56,092 bases of DNA from contig NZ_VUAZ01000057.1 in NCBI RefSeq assembly GCF_009296165.1, positions 1 to 56,092 of the forward strand, read 5' to 3'. Under the pieces are notes generated by a model. That model worked only from the letters and a program-made list of their open reading frames with translations, was not told the DNA's origin and did no database searches. The position numbers were made by a program, and so were the translations under genes. Shown one piece after another: positions 18,330 through 26,212 of this stretch. The DNA comes from Pseudomonas kitaguniensis. Its GTDB lineage: Bacteria > Pseudomonadota > Gammaproteobacteria > Pseudomonadales > Pseudomonadaceae. The stretch's first letter is position 1; the number at the start of each line of letters is the position of its first letter.

Positions 18330-19397
18330 ATGAAACAGCTTTTCCTGGCATCACTGTTAGGCTCGACCCTTGCCATGTGCACCGCCGCCATGGCCGCTGA
18401 TACCGATCTAAAAACGCTCGAAGCCGCCGCGCGAGCGGAAGGCGCCGTCAACAGCATCGGCATGCCCGATGACTGGGCCAACTGGAAAGGCACGTGGGAC
18501 GACCTGACCAAAATCTACGGCCTCAAGCACACCGACACCGACATGAGCTCGGCGCAGGAACTCGCCAAGTTTGCGGCAGAGAAAGACAACGCCAGCGCCG
18601 ATATCGGTGACGTCGGCGCAGCCTTCGGCCCGATTGCGGTGAAACAGGGCGTGGCTCAGCCGTACAAACCCACCACCTGGGCGCAAGTACCGGATTGGGC
18701 GAAAGATAAAGACGGCAACTGGGCACTGGCCTACACCGGCACTATCGCGTTCATCGTCAACAAAAAACTGCTGCACGGCTCCGAAGCACCAAAAAGCTGG
18801 GCTGACCTGAAGACCGGCAAATACAAGGTCTCCATCGGTGACGTCGGCACCGCCGCGCAAGCCGCCAACGGCGTACTCGCGGCCGCCCTGGCCAGCGGTG
18901 GCGACGAGAAAAACATCCAGCCTGCGCTGCTGATGTTTGCCGAAATCGCCAAGCAAGGTCGCCTGTCACTGGCCAACCCGACCATCGCCACCATGGAAAA
19001 AGGCGAAGTCGAAGTGGGCGTGGTCTGGGACTTCAACGGCTTGAGCTACAAAGCCAAAATGGCCAACCCGGATGACTATGTAGTGCTGATCCCATCGGAC
19101 GGCTCGGTAATTTCCGGCTACACCACCATCATCAACAAATACGCCAAGCACCCGAACGCCGCCAAACTGACGCGTGAATACAGCTTCAGCGACGCTGGCC
19201 AAATCAACTTTGCGCGCGGTAACGCCCGTCCAATTCGTGCCGAGCACCTGACCTTGCCTGCGGACGTACAGGCCAACCTGTTGCCGAACGAGCAGTACAA
19301 AAAAGCCATGCCGATCAAGGATGCCGACGCTTGGGAAAAAACCTCCAAGGCACTGCCGCAGAAGTGGCAGGAAGAAGTCATCATCAATATGCAGTAA
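18330..19397 (+). CDS. ABC transporter periplasmic binding protein (phosphonate/phosphoester type)
   Basis: A 355-residue extracellular solute-binding protein of the PotD/AfuA-like class with a signal peptide (MKQLFLASLLGSTLAMC..., cleaved after AMA, about residue 22). Internal segments GMPDDWANW, IGDVGAAFGPIAVKQG and YTGTIAFIVNKKLL resemble binding proteins of 2-aminoethylphosphonate-type importers. AAGGAG lies 7 nt before the ATG. It is the first gene of an operon with two permeases, an ATPase, an alkaline-phosphatase-superfamily enzyme and a HAD phosphatase, under a PHO-box promoter and a UTRA operator. Substrate: an organic phosphorus compound is inferred; the exact one is unknown. Confidence 0.8.
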   Translation: MKQLFLASLLGSTLAMCTAAMAADTDLKTLEAAARAEGAVNSIGMPDDWANWKGTWDDLTKIYGLKHTDTDMSSAQELAKFAAEKDNASADIGDVGAAFGPIAVKQGVAQPYKPTTWAQVPDWAKDKDGNWALAYTGTIAFIVNKKLLHGSEAPKSWADLKTGKYKVSIGDVGTAAQAANGVLAAALASGGDEKNIQPALLMFAEIAKQGRLSLANPTIATMEKGEVEVGVVWDFNGLSYKAKMANPDDYVVLIPSDGSVISGYTTIINKYAKHPNAAKLTREYSFSDAGQINFARGNARPIRAEHLTLPADVQANLLPNEQYKKAMPIKDADAWEKTSKALPQKWQEEVIINMQ

Positions 19398-19424
19398 GCC
19401 GGTCGGTGTAGCAGCGGGCTTTGT

Positions 19425-19500
19425 GGGAACAGGCTTGTGTGTGTGTGTAAGCGAAAGCCCGCTCCCACATAAGCCTGATCACGCAAACACCTGCTCCCAC
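19425..19500. repeat. Degenerate REP remnant between binding protein and phosphatase genes
   Basis: GTGGGAACAGGCTTG and the partly complementary AGCCCGCTCCCACAT flank a short GT-rich run (GTGTGTGTGTG). It looks like a decayed REP doublet inside the operon. It may act as an mRNA-stabilising 3' hairpin for the highly expressed binding-protein transcript. Confidence 0.5.
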
Positions 19501-19541
19501 ACTTGATCCAGCTAACCATTCGTTGCGGAGCTCCAGCCCCT

Positions 19542-20348
19542 ATGAAGCACAACGTCATCCTGGTGGTGCTCGACGGCCTGAACTACGAAGTTGCCCGACA
19601 TGCAATGGGGCACCTTCAGGCCTATATCGGCGCAGGACGCGCAGCGCTTTACAAACTGGAATGTGAGCTACCGGCCTTATCCCGCCCGCTGTATGAATGC
19701 ATCCTCACCGGCGTGCCACCGATCGACAGCGGCATCGTCCACAACCATGTCTCGCGCCTGTCCAACCAGCGCAGCATCTTTCATTACGCCACCGACGCAG
19801 GCCTTGGCACTGCGGCGGCGGCTTACCACTGGATCAGCGAGCTGTACAACCGTACGCCGTTTATCGCCGCGCGTGACCGGTATACCGACGACAAGGCGCT
19901 GGCGATCCAGCACGGGTATTTCTATTGGAGTGACCACTACCCGGACTCCCACCTGTTCGCCGACGCCGAAAGCCTGCGCCGCCAACACGCGCCGAACTTT
20001 TTGCTGGTGCACCCGATGAACATTGATGACGCCGGCCACAAACATGGCCTCGACACCGCGCAATACCGCAACAGCGCACGCTCGGCCGACATCATCCTTG
20101 CCGACTACTTGCAAGGCTGGCTGGATGCCGGCTACCAGGTGCTGGTGACCGCCGACCATGGCATGAACAATGACCGCTCGCACAACGGCCTGCTGCCGGA
20201 AGAACGCGAAGTGCCGCTGTTCGTGGTGGGCTCGGCGTTCAACTTCGACCCGACTGCACTGCCCAAGCAAACCGAACTGTGCGGCACCGTCTGCGAACTG
20301 CTCGGTGTGCCCCACGACAAACCTGTCTGCCGGGAGCTGTTGAAGTGA
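19542..20348 (+). CDS. Alkaline-phosphatase-superfamily phosphodiesterase/phosphonatase, cytoplasmic
   Basis: A 268-residue enzyme of the alkaline phosphatase superfamily, close in size to nucleotide pyrophosphatase/phosphodiesterase-like members. Metal-site motifs are visible: VVLDGLNYE (first Asp), PALSRPLYECILTG (Ser as likely nucleophile), NIDDAGHKHG (Asp-His) and TADHGMNND (Asp-His), with a further His in SHNG. No signal peptide is present, so it acts in the cytoplasm on an imported substrate. The start at 19542 follows GCGGAG. Its placement between binding protein and permease genes suggests it cleaves the transported phosphodiester or phosphonate to release phosphate. Phosphonoacetate hydrolase-like activity is an alternative. 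Confidence 0.78.
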   Translation: MKHNVILVVLDGLNYEVARHAMGHLQAYIGAGRAALYKLECELPALSRPLYECILTGVPPIDSGIVHNHVSRLSNQRSIFHYATDAGLGTAAAAYHWISELYNRTPFIAARDRYTDDKALAIQHGYFYWSDHYPDSHLFADAESLRRQHAPNFLLVHPMNIDDAGHKHGLDTAQYRNSARSADIILADYLQGWLDAGYQVLVTADHGMNNDRSHNGLLPEEREVPLFVVGSAFNFDPTALPKQTELCGTVCELLGVPHDKPVCRELLK

Positions 20349-21190
20349 GCGCAATGACCCGAAGCAAATGGCTGGCGCTGTTGTGCCTGGTGCCATTTGC
20401 GCTGTTTTTTATCGTGTTTGAAATTGCCCCGTTGGGGTGGGTGTTGGTCAACAGCCTGGAATCGGAAGAGTTCGGCTGGGGCCTCGCCAACTTCACTAAA
20501 ATCTTCAGCTCGAAGTTCTACCTGCAAGCCATCCAGTACAGCCTGGAAATCAGCTTCTACTCCAGCGTGTTCGGGATCATCATCTCGGTGCTTGGCAGCT
20601 ATTCGCTGCGCCGTGTAGATGGGCCGCTGCGTAACTTCGTGACCGCGTTCGCCAACATGACCAGTAACTTTGCCGGCGTGCCCCTGGCCTTCGCGTTCAT
20701 CATTTTGCTGGGCTTCAATGGCAGCATCACGATCATGCTCAAGCAGGCCGGGATCATTCAGGATTTCAACCTGTACTCCAAAACCGGGTTGATCATTCTG
20801 TACACCTACTTTCAGATTCCACTGGGCGTGCTGCTGCTCTACCCGGCCTTTGACGCGCTGCGTGAAGACTGGCGTGAATCGGCCTCACTGCTCGGCGCCA
20901 ATGGCTGGCAGTTCTGGCGGCATATCGGCCTGCCGGTGCTGACCCCGGCCCTGCTCGGCACCTTCGTCATCTTGCTGGCCAATGCCCTCGGCGCCTATGC
21001 CACGGTGTACGCGCTGACGACCGGCAACTTCAACGTACTGCCGATTCGCATCGCGGCGATGGTCTCCGGCGACATCTCGCTGGACCCGAACATGGCAAGT
21101 GCCCTGGCCGTGGTGCTGGTGGCGCTGATGACGGTGGTCACCGTGGTGCATCAACTGCTGCTCAAGAGGAGCTACCATGTCTCGCGCTGA
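20345..21190 (+). CDS. ABC transporter permease 1
   Basis: A 281-residue inner membrane permease of the binding-protein-dependent type with six predicted helices. The EAA loop is visible as DWRESASLLGANGWQFWRHIGLPVLTPALLG. A GTG start at 20345 is preferred because GGGAG lies 8 nt upstream and it overlaps the previous stop as GTGA; an ATG at 20354 (MTRSKWLAL) is the alternative. Its stop overlaps the next gene. It forms the channel with permease 2. Confidence 0.82.
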   Translation: MSAMTRSKWLALLCLVPFALFFIVFEIAPLGWVLVNSLESEEFGWGLANFTKIFSSKFYLQAIQYSLEISFYSSVFGIIISVLGSYSLRRVDGPLRNFVTAFANMTSNFAGVPLAFAFIILLGFNGSITIMLKQAGIIQDFNLYSKTGLIILYTYFQIPLGVLLLYPAFDALREDWRESASLLGANGWQFWRHIGLPVLTPALLGTFVILLANALGAYATVYALTTGNFNVLPIRIAAMVSGDISLDPNMASALAVVLVALMTVVTVVHQLLLKRSYHVSR

Positions 21191-21977
21191 AGCCAGCCCC
21201 GCCGCCCTCTACCATCGGGTAGTGGTGTATGTGTTGTTTGCGATCCTGGTTCTGCCGCTGGCGGGCACCTTTGTCTACTCCATCGCGAGCAGTTGGTCGG
21301 CGACCATTCTGCCGGCCGGTTTTACCCTGAAATGGTATGTGCAACTGTGGAGTGACCCACGCTTTTTGATGGCCTTCGGTCAGTCACTGCTGGTGTGCGT
21401 AGGCGCGCTGGCGCTGTCGGTGGTGCTGATTCTGCCGCTGCTGTTCGTGGTGCATTACCACTTCCCCAAGCTCGATGCGCTGATGAACATCCTCATCTTG
21501 CTGCCCTTCGCCATACCGCCGGTGGTGTCGTCGGTGGGCTTGCTGCAACTCTATGGCTCCGGGCCGCTGGCGATGGTCGGCACGCCGTGGATTCTGATCG
21601 GCTGCTACTTCACTGTGGCGCTGCCGTTCATGTACCGCGCGATCACCAACAACCTGCAAGCGATCAACCTGCGCGACCTGATGGACGCCTCGCAACTGCT
21701 CGGCGCCAGCACCTGGCAGGCGGCGATCCTGGTGGTGCTGCCGAACCTGCGCAAAGGCTTGATGGTCGCGCTGCTGTTGTCGTTCTCGTTTTTGTTCGGT
21801 GAGTTCGTGTTCGCCAACATCCTCGTGGGCACCCGCTACGAAACCCTGCAGGTGTACTTGAACAATATGCGCAACACCAGCGGCCACTTCACCAGCGCCA
21901 TCGTGATTTCCTATTTCTTCTTTGTGCTGGTGCTGACCTGGGCCGCCAACATCTTGAACAAGGATAAAAGCCAATGA
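21177..21977 (+). CDS. ABC transporter permease 2
   Basis: A 266-residue permease with six helices and the EAA-type loop DLMDASQLLGASTWQAAILVVLPNLRKG. It overlaps permease 1 by 14 bp with AAGAGGAG before its ATG, and overlaps the ATPase gene by 4 bp (ATGA). It forms the heterodimeric channel of the importer. Confidence 0.84.
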   Translation: MSRAEASPAALYHRVVVYVLFAILVLPLAGTFVYSIASSWSATILPAGFTLKWYVQLWSDPRFLMAFGQSLLVCVGALALSVVLILPLLFVVHYHFPKLDALMNILILLPFAIPPVVSSVGLLQLYGSGPLAMVGTPWILIGCYFTVALPFMYRAITNNLQAINLRDLMDASQLLGASTWQAAILVVLPNLRKGLMVALLLSFSFLFGEFVFANILVGTRYETLQVYLNNMRNTSGHFTSAIVISYFFFVLVLTWAANILNKDKSQ

Positions 21978-22963
21978 GCTTCGTCAGCGTCCAACACCTG
22001 CAAAAAGGCTACACCGGCACACCGGTGTTCAGTGACATCAACTGCGAGGTCGCCAAAGGCGAATTCGTCACCCTGCTCGGCCCATCCGGTTGCGGCAAGT
22101 CGACCTTGCTGCGTTGCATCGCCGGGCTGACGCCGGTAGACAGCGGCAAAATTCTGCTGGAGGGCCAGGACATCGTCCCGCTGAGCCCGCAAAAACGCCA
22201 CATCGGCATGGTCTTCCAAAGCTATGCGCTGTTTCCCAACATGACCGTGGAGCAGAACGTCGCGTTTGGCCTGCGTATGCAAAAGGTCAATGCCGACGAC
22301 AGCCACACACGTGTGCAGGAAGTGCTGCAACTGGTGGAACTCAAAGAATTCGCGAGCCGCTACCCACACCAGTTGTCCGGCGGCCAATGCCAGCGCGTGG
22401 CGCTCGCACGTTCCCTGGTGACGCGCCCGCGCCTGCTGCTGCTGGATGAGCCGCTGTCGGCGCTGGACGCACGCATTCGCAAACACCTGCGCGAACAAAT
22501 CCGCCAGATCCAGCGCGAGCTGGGGCTGACCACGATTTTTGTGACCCACGACCAGGAGGAAGCGCTGACCATGTCGGACCGAATCTTCCTGATGAACCAG
22601 GGCAAGATCGTGCAGAGCGGCGATGCCGAGACCCTCTACACCGCGCCAGTGGACGTATTCGCCGCCGGGTTTATCGGCAACTACAACCTGCTCGATGCCG
22701 CCAAGGCCAGCCGGTTGCTGCAACGGCCGATCAGCGGGCGCATCGCAATTCGCCCGGAAGCCATCGAATTGAGCCGCAGCGGCGAACTCGACGCATTGGT
22801 GCGCAGCCATAGCCTGTTGGGTAACGTCATTCGTTATCGCGTCGAAGCACGCGGCGTAGAGCTGGTGGTCGATGTGCTCAACCGCTCGGCCGCCGATTTG
22901 CACCCCGATGGTCAGCGCCTGGCACTTTCTATCGACCCCAGTGCGTTGTGTGAAGTAGCCTGA
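21974..22963 (+). CDS. ABC transporter ATPase (PotA-like)
   Basis: A 329-residue ATPase with Walker A GPSGCGKST, Q-loop GMVFQSYALFPNMTV, signature LSGGQCQRVALARS, Walker B LLLLDEPLSALDA and switch VTHDQEEA. A C-terminal TOBE-like regulatory domain follows (about 240-329, with ISGRIAIRPEAIEL). This is the spermidine/iron/phosphonate importer class, consistent with the two-permease layout. It overlaps the upstream permease by 4 bp; the HAD phosphatase follows after 28 bp. Confidence 0.88.
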   Translation: MSFVSVQHLQKGYTGTPVFSDINCEVAKGEFVTLLGPSGCGKSTLLRCIAGLTPVDSGKILLEGQDIVPLSPQKRHIGMVFQSYALFPNMTVEQNVAFGLRMQKVNADDSHTRVQEVLQLVELKEFASRYPHQLSGGQCQRVALARSLVTRPRLLLLDEPLSALDARIRKHLREQIRQIQRELGLTTIFVTHDQEEALTMSDRIFLMNQGKIVQSGDAETLYTAPVDVFAAGFIGNYNLLDAAKASRLLQRPISGRIAIRPEAIELSRSGELDALVRSHSLLGNVIRYRVEARGVELVVDVLNRSAADLHPDGQRLALSIDPSALCEVA

Positions 22964-22991
22964 CGCAAGATTTATTGAGAGAGCATGACGG

Positions 22992-23645
22992 ATGGCATTG
23001 GTAATTTTTGATCTGGACGACACCCTGATCCACGGCGACTGCGCCACCCTGTGGAGCGAGCAAATGGGCCGCCTGGGCTGGGTCGACCCTGAGTCGTTCA
23101 TGCGCAAGAACGTTGAGCTGATGGACGCCTACAGCCAAGGCAAGCTGTTGATGGAAGATTTCATGGACTTCAGCCTGGAGCCGATGATCGGCCGCACGGC
23201 GGAAGAAATCGATCACCTTGTGGAGCCATGGGTTGAGGACATCATCGAGCCGCTGATCTACAGCGAAGCCACCAAGACCATCGCCCGCCACCGCGCCAAT
23301 GGCGACCGGGTTTTGGTGATTTCCGCTTCGGGCACGCACTTGGTCAAACCCATTGCGGCGCGCATCGGTATTGATGAAGTGCTGGGCATTGATCTGGACG
23401 TCAGCCATGGCGTATACAGCGGCCGTACCGTGGGCGTACTGAGTTACCGTGAAGGCAAGATAACGCGGTTGCTGGCATGGTTGGAGCAAACCGGCGAAAC
23501 GCTGGACGGCGCGTACTTCTACTCGGACTCGCGCAATGATTTGCCGCTGCTGCTGAAGGTCGATCACCCGCAGGCAGTGAACCCGGACCCGGTGCTGCGC
23601 GAACACGCCGAGAAGGCCGGCTGGCCAATCCATCAGTGGACCTGA
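22992..23645 (+). CDS. HAD-IB family phosphatase
   Basis: A 217-residue haloacid-dehalogenase phosphatase of the SerB-like IB class. Motif I is DLDDTLIHGD (nucleophile Asp7 and Asp9), motif II ISASGTHL, and motif III/IV the Lys in SYREGKITRL with YSDSRNDLPLL. The helical cap between residues about 15 and 85 is the C1 type. It is the last gene of the phosphorus operon and likely releases phosphate from an intermediate made by the upstream enzyme. Phosphoserine-like or phosphonoalkyl substrates are possible; the substrate is not resolved. Confidence 0.8.
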   Translation: MALVIFDLDDTLIHGDCATLWSEQMGRLGWVDPESFMRKNVELMDAYSQGKLLMEDFMDFSLEPMIGRTAEEIDHLVEPWVEDIIEPLIYSEATKTIARHRANGDRVLVISASGTHLVKPIAARIGIDEVLGIDLDVSHGVYSGRTVGVLSYREGKITRLLAWLEQTGETLDGAYFYSDSRNDLPLLLKVDHPQAVNPDPVLREHAEKAGWPIHQWT

Positions 23646-23677
23646 CAGCTCACTTTTGAACTGCAAACCCAAGCAAA

Positions 23678-23764
23678 TGTGGAGGGGGCTTGCTCTCGAT
23701 GGCGGTGATCTGTGAAGACTATTTCATCCGACACTCTGCCATCGGGAGCAAGCCCCCTCCCACA
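23678..23764. repeat. REP doublet (REPIN-like), GGGGGCTTGCTC class
   Basis: TGTGGAGGGGGCTTGCTCTC and its mirror GGGAGCAAGCCCCCTCCCACA flank a 35-40 bp spacer, with outer bases GATGGC/GCCATC also pairing. It is the same class as the doublet at 36991-37062 and lies at the 3' end of the HAD gene. Confidence 0.85.
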
Positions 23765-23900
23765 CGCCAAAGGCCCGCTGCCGCCACATGAATGCGAACT
23801 TGGCCTACATCGCAGGTAGGACTGGGCGCTTCTAACCACGCCACATGACCTTCCACGCCTTGCAATGCTTTCACAGTGCCTCCATAGTGACTCTGGACTG

Positions 23901-23928
23901 AGCCCGTCGCTGTAGCATCGGGCTTTTT
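23901..23928 (+). terminator. Terminator-like hairpin upstream of prc
   Basis: AGCCCG (23901-23906) pairs with CGGGCT (23919-23924), followed by TTTT. It lies 52 bp before the prc start codon. It may end transcripts from the phosphorus operon or act as a leader hairpin for prc. The rest of 23765-23979 shows nothing else clear. Confidence 0.55.
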
Positions 23929-23979
23929 GCATTATGCGACCGGCCCATATGGAACCGGCGACTTCAAAGACGGCCTAAT

Positions 23980-26094
23980 ATGCGTTATCAATTGCCCCCG
24001 CGTCGAATCAGCATGAAGCATCTATTCCCCAGTACCGCCCTCGCTCTTTTCATTGGTCTCGGCTTCGCGTCGATGTCGACCAATACGTTCGCAGCCAACA
24101 GCTGGGATAACCTTCAGCCTGATCGCGATGAGGTGATTGCGAGCCTTAACGTCGTCGAGTTGCTCAAGCGCCATCACTACAGCAAGCCGCCGCTGGACGA
24201 CGCTCGCTCGGTGATCATCTATGACAGCTACCTCAAGCTGCTGGACCCGTCGCGCAGCTACTTTCTGGCCAGCGACATCGCTGAGTTCGACAAGTGGAGG
24301 ACCCAGTTCGACGACTTCCTCAAAAGCGGCGACCTGCAGCCCGCCTTCACTATCTACAAGCGCTACCTGGACCGCGTGAAAGCGCGTCTGGATTTCGCCT
24401 TGGTTGAGCTGAACAAAGGCGTCGACAAACTCGACTTCACCCAGAAAGAAACCCTTCTGGTGGATCGCAAGGACGCGCCTTGGCTGACCAGCACCGCCGC
24501 GCTTGATGACCTGTGGCGCAAACGCGTCAAGGACGAAGTGCTGCGATTGAAGATCGCCGGCAAAGAGCCCAAGGCGATTCAAGAGCTGTTGACCAAGCGC
24601 TACAAGAATCAGTTGGCACGTCTGGACCAGACCCGTGCCGAAGACATCTTCCAGGCGTACATCAACACCTTCGCGATGTCCTACGACCCGCACACCAATT
24701 ATCTGTCGCCAGATAACGCGGAAAATTTTGATATCAACATGAGTCTGTCGCTGGAAGGCATCGGTGCCGTCCTGCAAAGCGACAATGACCAGGTCAAAAT
24801 CGTGCGTCTGGTGCCGGCAGGTCCGGCGGACAAGACCAAGCAGGTTGCCCCGGCTGACAAGATCATCGGCGTGGCCCAGGCCGACAAAGAGATGGTCGAT
24901 GTGGTCGGCTGGCGCCTCGACGAAGTGGTCAAGCTGATCCGTGGGCCGAAAGGCAGCGTGGTGCGCCTGGAAGTGATTCCGCACACCAATGCACCGAACG
25001 ACCAGACCAGCAAAATCGTGTCGATCACCCGTGAAGCGGTGAAGCTCGAAGACCAGGCCGTGCAGAAGAAAGTCCTCAACCTCAAGCAGGATGGCAAGGA
25101 CTACAAGCTGGGCGTGATTGAAATTCCCGCGTTCTACCTGGACTTCAAGGCATTCCGTGCCGGCGACCCGGACTACAAGAGCACCACCCGCGACGTTAAA
25201 AAAATCCTGACTGAGCTGCAGAAGGAAAAAGTCGACGGCGTGGTCATCGACCTGCGCAACAACGGCGGCGGTTCCCTGCAGGAAGCCACCGAGCTGACCA
25301 GCCTGTTTATCGACAAAGGCCCGACCGTGTTGGTACGCAACGCTGACGGCCGTGTCGACGTGCTCGAAGACGAGAACCCGGGTGCCTTCTACAAAGGCCC
25401 GATGGCGTTGTTGGTCAACCGTCTTTCGGCCTCCGCCTCGGAGATTTTTGCCGGCGCCATGCAGGACTACCACCGCGCGCTGATCATTGGCGGGCAGACC
25501 TTCGGCAAAGGCACCGTGCAGACCATTCAGCCGCTGAACCATGGCGAGCTCAAACTGACGCTGGCCAAGTTCTACCGGGTGTCCGGGCAGAGCACCCAGC
25601 ATCAAGGCGTGCTGCCGGACGTTGACTTCCCGTCGATCATCGACACCAAGGAAATCGGCGAAAGCGCCCTGCCCGAAGCCATGCCGTGGGACACCATCCG
25701 CCCTGCGATCAAACCGGCGTCGGACCCGTTCAAGCCGTTCATCACGCAGTTGAAAGCTGACCACGACGCACGTTCCGCCAAGGACGCCGAGTTCGTGTTC
25801 ATCCGCGACAAACTGGCCTTGGCCAAGAAGCTGATGGAAGAAAAAACCGTCAGCCTCAACGAAGCGGACCGTCGTGCACAGCACACCGACATCGAGAATC
25901 AGCAACTGGTGCTGGAAAACACCCGCCGCAAGGCCAAGGGTGAAGACCCGCTCAAAGAGCTGAAGAAAGAAGATGAAGATGCGCTGCCGACCGAGGCGGA
26001 AAAAACCAAGCCGGAAGACGACGCCTACCTGGCCGAGACTGGCCGGATACTGCTGGACTACCTGAAAATCAGTAAACAGGTGGCCAAGCAGTAA
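23980..26094 (+). CDS. prc: Tail-specific carboxy-terminal protease Prc
   Basis: A 704-residue periplasmic S41A protease with an N-terminal signal peptide (best seen from the internal ATG at 24013, MKHLFPSTALALFIG, cleaved after TFA). Order: N-terminal helical domain (about 40-230), PDZ (about 240-335, SLEGIGAVLQSDNDQVKIVRLVPAGPA region), S41 catalytic core (about 360-560) and a C-terminal DUF3340-type domain. The catalytic Ser lies in NRLSASASEIFAG and the Lys in QTFGKGTVQ. It degrades misfolded or tagged periplasmic proteins; in P. aeruginosa the orthologue (algO) affects alginate control by cleaving MucA. The start at 23980 and at 24013 are both possible; neither has a strong ribosome binding site. 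Confidence 0.92.
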   Translation: MRYQLPPRRISMKHLFPSTALALFIGLGFASMSTNTFAANSWDNLQPDRDEVIASLNVVELLKRHHYSKPPLDDARSVIIYDSYLKLLDPSRSYFLASDIAEFDKWRTQFDDFLKSGDLQPAFTIYKRYLDRVKARLDFALVELNKGVDKLDFTQKETLLVDRKDAPWLTSTAALDDLWRKRVKDEVLRLKIAGKEPKAIQELLTKRYKNQLARLDQTRAEDIFQAYINTFAMSYDPHTNYLSPDNAENFDINMSLSLEGIGAVLQSDNDQVKIVRLVPAGPADKTKQVAPADKIIGVAQADKEMVDVVGWRLDEVVKLIRGPKGSVVRLEVIPHTNAPNDQTSKIVSITREAVKLEDQAVQKKVLNLKQDGKDYKLGVIEIPAFYLDFKAFRAGDPDYKSTTRDVKKILTELQKEKVDGVVIDLRNNGGGSLQEATELTSLFIDKGPTVLVRNADGRVDVLEDENPGAFYKGPMALLVNRLSASASEIFAGAMQDYHRALIIGGQTFGKGTVQTIQPLNHGELKLTLAKFYRVSGQSTQHQGVLPDVDFPSIIDTKEIGESALPEAMPWDTIRPAIKPASDPFKPFITQLKADHDARSAKDAEFVFIRDKLALAKKLMEEKTVSLNEADRRAQHTDIENQQLVLENTRRKAKGEDPLKELKKEDEDALPTEAEKTKPEDDAYLAETGRILLDYLKISKQVAKQ

Positions 26095-26160
26095 ATGATG
26101 GCGATTTAATGTGATCGCTCCTCGGAGTGTCATCATATAGACATCATTCTGTCGTGAAAT

Positions 26161-26198
26161 AAAGGATCGCAGGCTTGAGGCCTGCGATCCTTTTTTTT
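26161..26198 (+). terminator. Strong Rho-independent terminator after prc
   Basis: GGATCGCAGGC-TTGAG-GCCTGCGATCC is a perfect 11-bp stem with a 5-nt loop, followed by eight Ts (26191-26198). It lies only 14 bp before the next coding region, so that gene's promoter must lie within or upstream of the hairpin or be read through. Confidence 0.93.
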
Positions 26199-26212
26199 CG
26201 ATCGAGATCGCC

